Below, one piece after another: positions 56,447 to 64,000 of a DNA stretch of 64,000 nt (positions are counted from its first letter, which is position 1; every line of letters starts with the position of its first letter). Origin of the DNA: Erythrobacter sp. CCH5-A1 (GTDB taxonomy: Bacteria > Pseudomonadota > Alphaproteobacteria > Sphingomonadales > Sphingomonadaceae); the NCBI RefSeq assembly GCF_001557115.1, contig NZ_LSKQ01000177.1:1-64000 (forward strand), read 5' to 3'. The notes under the pieces are model-generated. The model saw nothing but the letters and a program-made list of their open reading frames with translations. It was not told the origin of the DNA and did no database searches. Made by a program: the position numbers and the translations under genes.

Positions 56447-58774
56447 CTAACCCAGCTTCTCGCGCACCTCGGCTCTGATCTGTTCGATAAGTCCGCGCTG
56501 GCAGCGTCCGGCGATTTCCTCCTCATCCAGCACCGCCAGAAACGCCGCGCGCTTGCCTTCGCGCAGGGTCTGCGCCGAGACACCGCCGCTGACGGTGGAA
56601 GCCACAAGGTCGATCATCCGCTCCGCCCCGTGCAGGCGCCCCCACAGGTAATCGTTCTCGCGATAGTCGCGGCTGAAGAAGGCGCCGAAATTGTAGAATT
56701 CGATGCCCCGCAAGGTCGCCGCCGTCCCGCCTTCGCGGATCGAGAGCGCATCGTCGGGCGAGATGCGGTCGATCTTGACCGGGTTGAACTCGTCGAGCCC
56801 CTCGCGCCGCGACAGGGGCAGGGTGGCGACATCGTAGAAGGGAAAGCCGAGATAGGTCAGCAGCATCCGCCGCTTCAGCTCCTTGGGCATGTCCTCCAGC
56901 GCGTCGATCAGCATTTCCTCGGCGCGCAGGTCCGTGGCGGGCAGCAGGCGCTGGGTGGCGAGGAAATCGAGCACCGCGCCCGGCTGCGCGACGCCGCGCG
57001 CTGCCAGATCGCGGAAATGGGCTGCGTGGAGCACATCGGCATCGGTCTGGGTGTAGAGCGCGAGGATCTCGTAGAGCCGGTCGCGCGCCCGGTCGAGCGC
57101 ATCTTCGGCAACCTCGCTACCCAGCTGCCAATCGCGCGCCAGCTTGCGCGAGAGCAGTTGCAACCGGCGCATGCGGAAGCCGGTGTCGTGCGCGCGGAAG
57201 AAGGCGATCGCGGCCTGTGTCGCGCCGCCGCCCGCGTCGGTCAGCATCCCCAGCCCGCGCCCCTCGAGCTCGGCCCGCAGCGCAGCCACCAGCGGCAGGG
57301 GATCGCCCAGCGGCTGCCCCGCCGCCTTGAGCGTCAACCGCGCGAGCTGGTCGAGAATGCCGTCGAACTTCACCAGCGCATAGGCCCCGAAGGCATAGCC
57401 CGCCCGCTCGGCCGCCGCCTGCTGCGCCTTGGCCCGCCAGGCCGCAAGGCGCTTGGGCGTGGGGCGGTCGAGCAGGAAGGTGTAGCCGAACAGCTTTTCC
57501 ACCGCGCGGTCGATATCGCCCTGCAGGTCCATCACGATCCGCTTCAGCCGCGCCGCATCGCGCGATTGCTGTTCGATGCGCTCCAGATCGTCGCGGATCG
57601 GCTGTTCGCGCGGGATGGTCGAGAGCGAGCCGAAGATCGCCCCGAAGAAGCCGATGTCGCGCGCGCGCATCGCCGGGGTCGGCGCGGCACCTTCGGGCCG
57701 GGGGTCGAGATAGACGAAGCGCCGGTCGACCTCGCGTTGGGCGGGGCGGCCATAGAGCGCCGAGAGCGCTGCGCCGAAGGGCGCGTTGACCAGCACCGCC
57801 CCGTCGATCAGCGCCACCTCGCCGACCGTGCCGCGCGCGACATGGGTGGGCATAACCCGCTGGAGAAAGGCGGCGCGCCCGCTCCAGGCGTGCCCCTCGG
57901 CTGCCGCCAGCGCGTCGATCTCGGCAAGGGTGAGCGGCGGGAAGGCGCCGGGAAAGCTCGCGGTCGCGCGCGCTGCGAGCACCAGTTCAAGCGGATCGGC
58001 CAGCGGGGCGCACTCGTTACCGCCAACGCCGTCGCCGACCTGGGCGCGGAAATTGATCGGCAGGCGGTGCTCGGTCTCCTCGACCTGCGCGGGCGAGTTC
58101 AGCCGCAGCGTTTCGGGATGTCCGCGAAAATCGGTGACGGTCACCGCAAGGTCGATCGGGTAGCCGGCCGGCAGCAGCGGAATGCCGTCGCCTTCCTCGG
58201 CCATCTTGATGAAGGCCTCGAACAGCATCGCCGAAAAGCGCGCGCCCGAAAACGGCGGGCTGAACCAGCGCCCGCGCACCAGCTTCGATACCTTGGCGCG
58301 TACCTCGGCGCGGGTTTCGGGGGAGACGGTGGCGCTCACCGCGTTGCCGGGGCGCGACAGGAACCATTCGGCGATCGGCTGCGCCCAGAATTTGGCATAG
58401 CGCCACATCGGCTCGGCATCGGGATCGGTCAGCTCGCTGACATCGGCATTGGCGAGCCACAAGTCGGTGAGCGGCTCGAGACTGTGCCCGGCGTGGATCG
58501 CCTGCGCGAGGAACACGGCGTTGATCCCGCCCGCGCTCGCGCCCGTGAGAATGTCGGGCAGCACGCGGATCTGGAGCCCATGCTCGCGCTCGATGGTCGT
58601 CAGGAAATCGCGATAGGCCGCGGCCACCCCGTCGAGCGCCATTCCGCCGGGATGATGGAACGCACGGCTCGCCCGGGCGAGGTGCCACACCTCCTTGGTG
58701 ATCCCGTGCATGTAGACCGCAAGGCTGACCCCGCCATAGCAGACCAGAGCAAGGCGCAGTTCCTTCTGCCGCAT
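56447..58774 (-). CDS. Patatin-like phospholipase (DUF3376)
   Basis: A 775-residue protein. The N-terminal patatin domain has the oxyanion loop CYGGVSLAVYM, nucleophile elbow GASAGGINAVF (Ser80) and the catalytic Asp in LIDGAVLVNAP (D324). Residues about 350-775 form the DUF3376-type C-terminal region with long helices. No signal peptide is seen. Such large patatins act on phospholipids or lipid esters; function here is not known. Confidence 0.88.
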   Translation of the reverse strand: MRQKELRLALVCYGGVSLAVYMHGITKEVWHLARASRAFHHPGGMALDGVAAAYRDFLTTIEREHGLQIRVLPDILTGASAGGINAVFLAQAIHAGHSLEPLTDLWLANADVSELTDPDAEPMWRYAKFWAQPIAEWFLSRPGNAVSATVSPETRAEVRAKVSKLVRGRWFSPPFSGARFSAMLFEAFIKMAEEGDGIPLLPAGYPIDLAVTVTDFRGHPETLRLNSPAQVEETEHRLPINFRAQVGDGVGGNECAPLADPLELVLAARATASFPGAFPPLTLAEIDALAAAEGHAWSGRAAFLQRVMPTHVARGTVGEVALIDGAVLVNAPFGAALSALYGRPAQREVDRRFVYLDPRPEGAAPTPAMRARDIGFFGAIFGSLSTIPREQPIRDDLERIEQQSRDAARLKRIVMDLQGDIDRAVEKLFGYTFLLDRPTPKRLAAWRAKAQQAAAERAGYAFGAYALVKFDGILDQLARLTLKAAGQPLGDPLPLVAALRAELEGRGLGMLTDAGGGATQAAIAFFRAHDTGFRMRRLQLLSRKLARDWQLGSEVAEDALDRARDRLYEILALYTQTDADVLHAAHFRDLAARGVAQPGAVLDFLATQRLLPATDLRAEEMLIDALEDMPKELKRRMLLTYLGFPFYDVATLPLSRREGLDEFNPVKIDRISPDDALSIREGGTAATLRGIEFYNFGAFFSRDYRENDYLWGRLHGAERMIDLVASTVSGGVSAQTLREGKRAAFLAVLDEEEIAGRCQRGLIEQIRAEVREKLG

Positions 58775-58848
58775 CGCCGCTGTCTAGCGTGCCGGACAGG
58801 CGCATTGCAATTGCGTTCGTCATCTGTTCTCGATATGGGGCATGACAT

Positions 58849-60216
58849 ATGGCAAAAACCAAACGTCGCTACGTGTGTCAGGAATGCGGGAGCGTCTCGC
58901 ACCGCTGGCAGGGGCAATGTGCCGATTGCGGGCAGTGGAACACGCTTATCGAGGATGTGCCCGCGACGGTCTTCTCGCAGAAGCACGACTTGTCGAGCGG
59001 CGGGCGGGCGGTGGCGTTCGAGCCGCTGAACGCGCCGACGAAGCTGCCGGTGAGGAAGTCCACGGGCCTCGCCGAGTTCGACCGCGCGCTCGGCGGCGGG
59101 CTGGTGCCGGGCTCGGCGGTGCTGCTGGGCGGCGATCCGGGGATCGGCAAATCGACCCTGCTGCTGCAATGCGCCGCCACCATCGCGCGGGGCGGCAATG
59201 ATGTCGTTTACGTGAGCGGAGAGGAAGCCGCCGGTCAGGTGCGTTTGCGTGCCTCGCGCATGGGCGTCGCCGACGCACCGATCCGGCTCGCGTCCGAAAC
59301 CTCGGTGCGCGATATCCTGACGACGCTCGGGCAGGGCGAGCCGCCCGCGCTGCTGGTGATCGATTCGATCCAGACCATGCATTCCGACACCATCGAGGGC
59401 GCGCCCGGCACCGTCTCGCAGGTTCGCGGCTGCGCGCTCGAACTGATCCGCTACGCCAAGGAATCGGGCTGCGCGCTGGTCCTCGTCGGCCATGTCACCA
59501 AGGACGGCACGATCGCGGGCCCCCGCGTGCTCGAGCACATGGTCGATGTGGTGATGAGCTTCGAGGGCGAACGCTCGCACCAGTACCGCATCCTGCGCGC
59601 ATTGAAGAACCGCTTCGGCGCGGTGGACGAGATCGGGGTCTTCGCCATGGCCACCGAAGGCCTGGAGGAAGTCGCCAACCCCTCGCTGCTGTTCCTCTCG
59701 GGCCGCGAGACGCCGCTGGCGGGCTCTGCGGTGTTCCCGGCGCTTGAAGGCACGCGCCCGGTGCTGGTCGAGATCCAGGCGCTGATCGTGCGCCTGCAAT
59801 CGGGCGCGACCCCGCGCCGGGCGGTGGTGGGGTGGGACAGCGGGCGGCTGGCGATGCTGCTCGCCGTGCTGGAATCGCGCTGCGGGCTCAATTTCTCCTC
59901 GGCCGAGGTCTATCTCAACATCGCCGGGGGCTACCGTTTGACCGACCCCGCCGCCGACCTCGCGGTGGCCGCCGCGCTGGTCTCGGCGCTCGCCGACCGG
60001 CCCTTGCCCGACAAGAGCGCGTGGTTCGGCGAGGTCAGCCTGGCGGGCGAGATCCGCCCCGTCGCCCATGCTCCGTTGCGCCTGCGCGAGGCGGCCAAGC
60101 TCGGCTTTGCGCGGCTCTACGGCCCTGCGGGCGCAGCGAGCGGCGAGCGCGGCGCGGATTACCGCGGCCTTGCTGCACTTGCGAACGTCGTTGACCAGGT
60201 GATGGGCAACGCATAA
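58849..60216 (+). CDS. radA: DNA repair protein RadA
   Basis: A 455-residue RecA-like branch-migration ATPase. The zinc finger C10, C13, C24, C27 (CQEC...CADC) is followed by Walker A GGDPGIGKST, the RadA motif LKNRFGAVDEIGVF and a C-terminal Lon-protease-like domain (NIAGGYRLTDPAADLAVAAA). It aids recombination-intermediate processing. Followed by cvpA 12 bp later. Confidence 0.97.
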   Translation: MAKTKRRYVCQECGSVSHRWQGQCADCGQWNTLIEDVPATVFSQKHDLSSGGRAVAFEPLNAPTKLPVRKSTGLAEFDRALGGGLVPGSAVLLGGDPGIGKSTLLLQCAATIARGGNDVVYVSGEEAAGQVRLRASRMGVADAPIRLASETSVRDILTTLGQGEPPALLVIDSIQTMHSDTIEGAPGTVSQVRGCALELIRYAKESGCALVLVGHVTKDGTIAGPRVLEHMVDVVMSFEGERSHQYRILRALKNRFGAVDEIGVFAMATEGLEEVANPSLLFLSGRETPLAGSAVFPALEGTRPVLVEIQALIVRLQSGATPRRAVVGWDSGRLAMLLAVLESRCGLNFSSAEVYLNIAGGYRLTDPAADLAVAAALVSALADRPLPDKSAWFGEVSLAGEIRPVAHAPLRLREAAKLGFARLYGPAGAASGERGADYRGLAALANVVDQVMGNA

Positions 60217-60228
60217 TCCTCGCCGATC

Positions 60229-60774
60229 ATGGCCGTCCTTGACATCATCATCGCCATCATCGTGACGATTGCCGCAATCGGCGGCTTCGTGCGCGGGCTG
60301 GTGCAGGAAGTGCTGAGCCTTGCCTCGTGGATCATGGCCGCGCTCGCGCTCCATTTCATGCACCCGACACTGACCGAAGGTCTCAGGAACTTCTACCGCG
60401 CCGAACCGGCCGTCTCGCTGTTCGCATTCACGCTGCTGCTGCTTATCCCCTACGCCGCGATGAAGGTCATCATCGGCAATGCCAGCGGCGCATCCGACGG
60501 CGCGATCCTGGGGCCGATCGACCGGGTGCTCGGCTTCGGCTTCGGTGCGGTCAAGGGCGCGCTCATCGCGGTGTTCGCCTTTGCCATGCTGGTGACCGGT
60601 TTCGACGACAGTTGGGGCTACAAGGGCCGGCCCGAATGGATCACCACCGCGCGCACCTATGCCGCGGCCGATGCCTTTTCGCGCCAGCTGATTCCCGCCA
60701 TCGCGGTGCGACGAGAGCGGCTGCGCGGCGAAGAGGAGGCGCGGGCGGCCGCGGCGGCCCGGTTCAGGAAGTGA
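60229..60774 (+). CDS. cvpA: CvpA family membrane protein
   Basis: A 181-residue protein with four hydrophobic helices in the CvpA pattern (DIIIAIIVTIAAIGGFVRGL, EVLSLASWIMAALALHF, FGAVKGALIAVFAFAMLV). Required for colicin V production in E. coli and for envelope integrity elsewhere. It lies between radA and an IscU-like gene; in most relatives it precedes purF, which is not here. The basic C-terminus (RERLRGEEEARAAAAAR) is cytosolic. Confidence 0.9.
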   Translation: MAVLDIIIAIIVTIAAIGGFVRGLVQEVLSLASWIMAALALHFMHPTLTEGLRNFYRAEPAVSLFAFTLLLLIPYAAMKVIIGNASGASDGAILGPIDRVLGFGFGAVKGALIAVFAFAMLVTGFDDSWGYKGRPEWITTARTYAAADAFSRQLIPAIAVRRERLRGEEEARAAAAARFRK

Positions 60775-60781
60775 GCGCCTA

Positions 60782-61222
60782 GTGGCGACGCGCGCCTCGA
60801 CCAAGCTGTATTCGCCGCAATTGCTCGCGCTCGCGACGGGGCTGGCGGGCTTTCCCTTGACCAGCGACTTCCCGTTGACCGCCGAAGCGCGCTCGCGCAG
60901 CTGCGGGAGCGTGATTGCGCTCGGGCTGGCGCTGGATGAGGCAGGGCGCATCGCCCGGATCGGGATGCAGGTGAGCGCCTGCGCAATCGGGCAAGCCTCG
61001 GCAGCACTGCTCGCGCAGGGCGCTGCAGGCCGCGGGGCAGAGGGCATCGAGGCAGTCGCCGCCGGCCTCGAGGCCTGGCTCGCGGGCGAGGGGGCGCTGC
61101 CCGACTGGCCGGGGATCGACGCGCTGGTGCCAGCCCGCGATCATCCGGGCCGCCACGGCGCGCTGCTATTGCCGTGGACGGCGGCGCGTACGGCGCTTTC
61201 GCAAGGGCCCGGCACTCGCTAG
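60782..61222 (+). CDS. IscU/NifU-like scaffold protein lacking the third cysteine
   Basis: A 146-residue IscU-fold protein starting at GTG 60782. Two of the three cluster-binding cysteines are present: C41 in SRSCGSVI and C67 in SACAIGQASA, the family marks. The third, normally in a K-C-A-x-L segment, is replaced in ARDHPGRHGALLLPW (residues 118-132) with no Cys. It probably cannot assemble [2Fe-2S] like IscU; cluster transfer or another role is possible. No other isc or suf genes are nearby. Confidence 0.8.
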   Translation: MATRASTKLYSPQLLALATGLAGFPLTSDFPLTAEARSRSCGSVIALGLALDEAGRIARIGMQVSACAIGQASAALLAQGAAGRGAEGIEAVAAGLEAWLAGEGALPDWPGIDALVPARDHPGRHGALLLPWTAARTALSQGPGTR

Positions 61223-61277
61223 GGACGGGTGCCAGAGAGATCGCAGCCGCATGGCGACAACAGGGGATCGGGACACA

Positions 61278-62891
61278 ATGGGAGAGGCGCAGGCGCTCCG
61301 CCAACGCGAGCCGAGCGAGAGCGAAATCCGCCTGGTGATCGGTGCATCATCGGCGGGCACCATCTTCGAGTGGTACGATTTCTTCATCTACGGCACGCTC
61401 GCCGGGCTGATCGGCGCGGCCTTCTTCCCTTCCGACAACGCCACGCTCGAAGTGCTGCTGGTGTGGGCCGGTTTCGCGGTGGGCTTCGGCTTCCGCCCGC
61501 TTGGCGCGATCCTGTTCGGCTTTCTCGGCGACAGGCTGGGGCGCAAATACACCTTCCTCGTCACGGTGACCCTGATGGGCATCGCCACCGCAGGCGTGGG
61601 CCTCGTGCCGACCGCGGATTCGATCGGCCTTGCCGCACCCCTCATCGTGCTGTTCCTGCGCATCCTCCAGGGCCTTGCGCTGGGCGGCGAATATGGCGGC
61701 GCGGCGGTCTATGTCGCCGAGCATGCCCCGCCCGAAAAGCGCGGCTTCTACACCAGCTTCATCCAGGCGAGCGTGGTCGGCGGCTTCGTTCTCAGCATCA
61801 TCGTGGTGCTCGGCTGTCAGCTGCTGATCCCGGCCGATGCGTTCAAGGCGTGGGGCTGGCGCGTGCCCTTCCTGCTCTCGCTCGCGCTGCTCGGCATCTC
61901 CCTGTGGATGCGCTTGAAGCTCTCCGAAAGCCCGGTGTTCCAGGCGATGAAGGAGGCGGGCGAGATGGCCGGCAACCCCTTCGTCGAAAGCTTCACCTAT
62001 CCCGGCAACAAGAAGCGCATCTTCGTCGCGCTGTTCGGGATCACCGGGGTACTGACGACGATCTGGTACACTGCCTTCTTCTCGGGGATGTCGTTCCTCA
62101 AGGGGCCGATGCGGATGGACGACCAGGTGGTGAACCTCGTCCTGCTGGTCTCGGGGCTGTTGTCGATGGGTTTCTATGTCATCGTCGGGCGCTGGTCGGA
62201 CCGGGTGGGGCGCAAGAAGCCGATCATCATCGGCGCACTCGCCAGCCTCGCGCTGCTGTTCCCGATCTTCTGGGGCCTCGGCGCGCTCGCCAATCCGGGG
62301 CTGCAGCAGGCCGCCCGGACCGCGCCGGTGGCGGTGATGGGCACGCAGTGCGAATTCGATGCCTTCGCGCAGAAGCAGGCGACCGATTGCGGCCGGCTAC
62401 TGCAAGACCTGACCACGCTCGGCGTGCCCTATACCGTCACTGCCGGCGAAGCGCTTGCGATCACGGTCGGCAACGAGAGGCTCGATCTGGCCGCGACGGA
62501 GGCGGCGGAGCGGAAGGCGGCAGTGCAGACCTATCTCGAAGCGCGCGGCTACAGCTTTGCCAAGCAGGTACCGCCTTTCGTCAACATCGCCGGGATCGTG
62601 GCGCTGCTGCTGGCGCTGGGGCTGCTGTCGGCGCTGACTTACGGCTCGGTCGCGGCGCTGCTCTCCGAGATGTTCCCGCCGCAGATCCGCTACTCCTCGA
62701 TGTCGATCCCCTACCATATCGGCGCAGGCTATCTCGGCGGCTTCCTGCCACTGATCGCGACCTACATTGTGGCTACCACCGGCGATGTCTATGCGGGGCT
62801 GTGGTACACCTGGGCGGTGGTCGCCTTCGGGGTGGTGGTGGCGTGGTGGGGCCTGCCGGACGGGCCGCCCAAAGACTTTGCCGATGACTGA
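61278..62891 (+). CDS. MFS transporter (metabolite:H+ symporter type)
   Basis: A 537-residue carrier. It starts near the typical ASSAGTIFEWYDFFIYGTL and has GDRLGRKYTFL, PPEKRGFYTSFIQAS and WSDRVGRKKPII, marks of the proline/betaine-type symporter subfamily. Between the ninth and tenth helices is a polar loop of about 94 residues with two cysteines (GTQCEF, TDCGRL). ATG at 61278 is preferred (AGGGGA upstream); ATG at 61251 adds nine residues. Overlaps alr by eight bases. Confidence 0.88.
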   Translation: MGEAQALRQREPSESEIRLVIGASSAGTIFEWYDFFIYGTLAGLIGAAFFPSDNATLEVLLVWAGFAVGFGFRPLGAILFGFLGDRLGRKYTFLVTVTLMGIATAGVGLVPTADSIGLAAPLIVLFLRILQGLALGGEYGGAAVYVAEHAPPEKRGFYTSFIQASVVGGFVLSIIVVLGCQLLIPADAFKAWGWRVPFLLSLALLGISLWMRLKLSESPVFQAMKEAGEMAGNPFVESFTYPGNKKRIFVALFGITGVLTTIWYTAFFSGMSFLKGPMRMDDQVVNLVLLVSGLLSMGFYVIVGRWSDRVGRKKPIIIGALASLALLFPIFWGLGALANPGLQQAARTAPVAVMGTQCEFDAFAQKQATDCGRLLQDLTTLGVPYTVTAGEALAITVGNERLDLAATEAAERKAAVQTYLEARGYSFAKQVPPFVNIAGIVALLLALGLLSALTYGSVAALLSEMFPPQIRYSSMSIPYHIGAGYLGGFLPLIATYIVATTGDVYAGLWYTWAVVAFGVVVAWWGLPDGPPKDFADD

Positions 62892-63936
62892 GCCCGCCGC
62901 TCCGCCGCCGCCGACCTTGCGGCTGACGGTCGATACCGCCGCGCTCGCCGCCAATTGGCGCGCGCTCGATGCGCTGTCGGGCGCGGGGCAGGCGGGCGCG
63001 GCGGTGAAGGCCGATGCCTATGGCCTCGGCGTCGATACCTGCGTGCCTGTGCTGCGCGATGCAGGCTGCCGCAACTTCTTCGTCGCCCATTGGAGCGAGG
63101 TGGCAGGCGTCATCGCCCACGTGCCGGGCGATCAGATCGCGGTGCTCCATGGCGTGCTGACCGAGGCCGATTGTGCCTATGCCCGGTCCACTGGCGCAGT
63201 GCCGGTGATCAATTCGCTCGATCAGGCGCGGCTGTGGACCGCGACCGGGGGCGGCCGGTGTCACCTGATGGTCGATACCGGCATCAACCGCCTCGGCATC
63301 GCGCTCGGCGAAATAGCCGATCCCGCCATCGCGGCGCTCGATATTGACATTCTTATGAGCCACCTCGCCAGCGCCGACGAGCGCACGGCGATGAACCGGA
63401 TGCAGGCCGAACTGCTCGGCGAGGCGGCAGAGACCATCAAGCACCGGCGCCTCAGCCTTGCCAACAGCGCCGGGATCGGACTTGGCGAAAGTTTCACTTT
63501 CGACCTCACCCGCCCCGGCCTCGCGCTTTACGGCGGCGTGCCGCGCGATGAATTGGCGGACCACATCCGCCCTGTCGCGCGGGTCGAGGCGCAGATCCTC
63601 CAGACCCGCCAGATCGCGCCGGGCGAGGGGGTGGGCTATAATGCCACCTTCATCGCCGGCACCCACATGCGGGTGGGCACCGTCTCGATCGGCTACGCCG
63701 ACGGCTTCCTGCGCGCGCGAGGCCCCGGCAACGCGCTGCATCACCATGGCCGCGCGCTGCCGATCCTCGGCAAGGTCTCGATGGACATGGTCGTGGTCGA
63801 TCTTGCCGCCGCGTCCGATCTGGGCGCGGGCGACTGGCTGGAGGTGCCCTGGAATATCGCCGATGCTGCGCAGCAAAGCGCTCTGTCGGCTTACGAATTG
63901 CTGACCGTGATCGGTTCGCGGTTAAGACGGCCTTAG
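62884..63936 (+). CDS. alr: Alanine racemase
   Basis: PLP enzyme making D-alanine for peptidoglycan. The 350-residue protein has the PLP lysine in VKADAYGLG (K42), MVDTGINRLGI, SHLASADE, the tyrosine-bearing GVGYNATFIAG, RVGTVSIGYADGF and the C-terminal KVSMDMVVVDL. ATG at 62884 overlaps the MFS end by eight bases, implying coupling. Its stop lies inside an inverted repeat. Confidence 0.95.
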   Translation: MTEPAAPPPPTLRLTVDTAALAANWRALDALSGAGQAGAAVKADAYGLGVDTCVPVLRDAGCRNFFVAHWSEVAGVIAHVPGDQIAVLHGVLTEADCAYARSTGAVPVINSLDQARLWTATGGGRCHLMVDTGINRLGIALGEIADPAIAALDIDILMSHLASADERTAMNRMQAELLGEAAETIKHRRLSLANSAGIGLGESFTFDLTRPGLALYGGVPRDELADHIRPVARVEAQILQTRQIAPGEGVGYNATFIAGTHMRVGTVSIGYADGFLRARGPGNALHHHGRALPILGKVSMDMVVVDLAAASDLGAGDWLEVPWNIADAAQQSALSAYELLTVIGSRLRRP

Positions 63937-63985
63937 CAGCTGCACATACATTGTGTTGCACTGCAGCTTGTGCGAATGCTAAGGC
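63930..63985. repeat. Inverted repeat over the alr stop codon
   Basis: GCCTTAGCA (63930-63938) and TGCTAAGGC (63977-63985) are perfect inverted arms around 38 bases that contain smaller self-complementary pieces (GCTGCA near TGCAGC). The left arm includes the alr TAG. It could be a transcript end structure or the end of a small element. Confidence 0.45.
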
Positions 63986-64000
63986 TGCCCTATCGAATGA

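Noticed and set aside
56033-59029. Very long plus-strand frame across the patatin gene
   Set aside because: Antisense to the patatin coding frame, which carries clear catalytic motifs; the plus frame has none.

Overview
The window is 64 kb of gap-poor, GC-rich (roughly two thirds G+C) bacterial chromosome. Gene content and order point to an alphaproteobacterium of the Sphingomonadales, most likely an Erythrobacteraceae relative: long-form L25 next to pth, glyQS followed by pyruvate phosphate dikinase, rsmI-yraN-gshB, rph-rdgB-hemW, hrcA-grpE, dnaKJ behind an alphaproteobacterial RpoH promoter, PilZ and MoxR/CoxE-type genes. This placement is inferred from gene content; no rRNA is present. I saw no tRNA, rRNA, CRISPR array, prophage, plasmid genes or intact insertion sequence. 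Nearly everything is core chromosome.

Layout. 1-7.25 kb, minus strand: a broken phosphodiesterase fragment, then (in transcription order from the right) a three-gene membrane/XRE-regulator operon, two tandem TraB/GumN proteins, rplY, pth, a small P-loop kinase, a Tat-type SDR and ychF. 7.26-7.36 kb: an array of five 16-bp palindromes over the promoter of the membrane/XRE operon. 7.5-13.4 kb: glyQ, glyS (with an in-frame palindromic repeat) and ppdK. 13.4-19 kb: a methyltransferase, comF, a 379-bp structured gap, hisI, a MerR regulator, an acyl-CoA dehydrogenase and a secreted hydrolase. 19-24.8 kb: cysK with an MFS exporter, PilZ, tyrS, a DOMON-like protein and TspO. 24.9-27.4 kb: a leaderless NamZ-type muramidase and a spinster-type MFS carrier. 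27.4-34.2 kb: CoxE-like VWA protein and MoxR ATPase separated by a soluble chemoreceptor, an L,D-transpeptidase and a GFA protein, then a beta-lactamase-fold hydrolase. 34.3-47.8 kb: hydrolase-OsmC fusion, GT87-like protein, parE, LppC, rsmI-yraN-gshB-dedA, and xerC-hemW-rdgB-rph with a CAP-domain gene inserted. 47.9-56.4 kb: the heat-shock block hrcA-grpE and dnaK-dnaJ, with a small copper-chaperone/HExxH/membrane operon between them. 56.4-64 kb: a large patatin, radA, cvpA, a degenerate IscU-like scaffold, an MFS symporter and alr.

Functional themes are translation (glyQS, tyrS, pth, rplY, rsmI, rph), proteostasis (hrcA, grpE, dnaKJ), envelope and peptidoglycan turnover (alr, L,D-transpeptidase, LppC, NamZ, beta-lactamase fold) and redox/sulfur metabolism (cysK, gshB, OsmC, PCuAC). 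The best candidates for something undescribed are the 39-aa membrane peptide/XRE/4-TM operon with its palindrome array, the structured gap at 14.9-15.3 kb, the leaderless NamZ plus MFS pair, and the PCuAC/HExxH/membrane operon.
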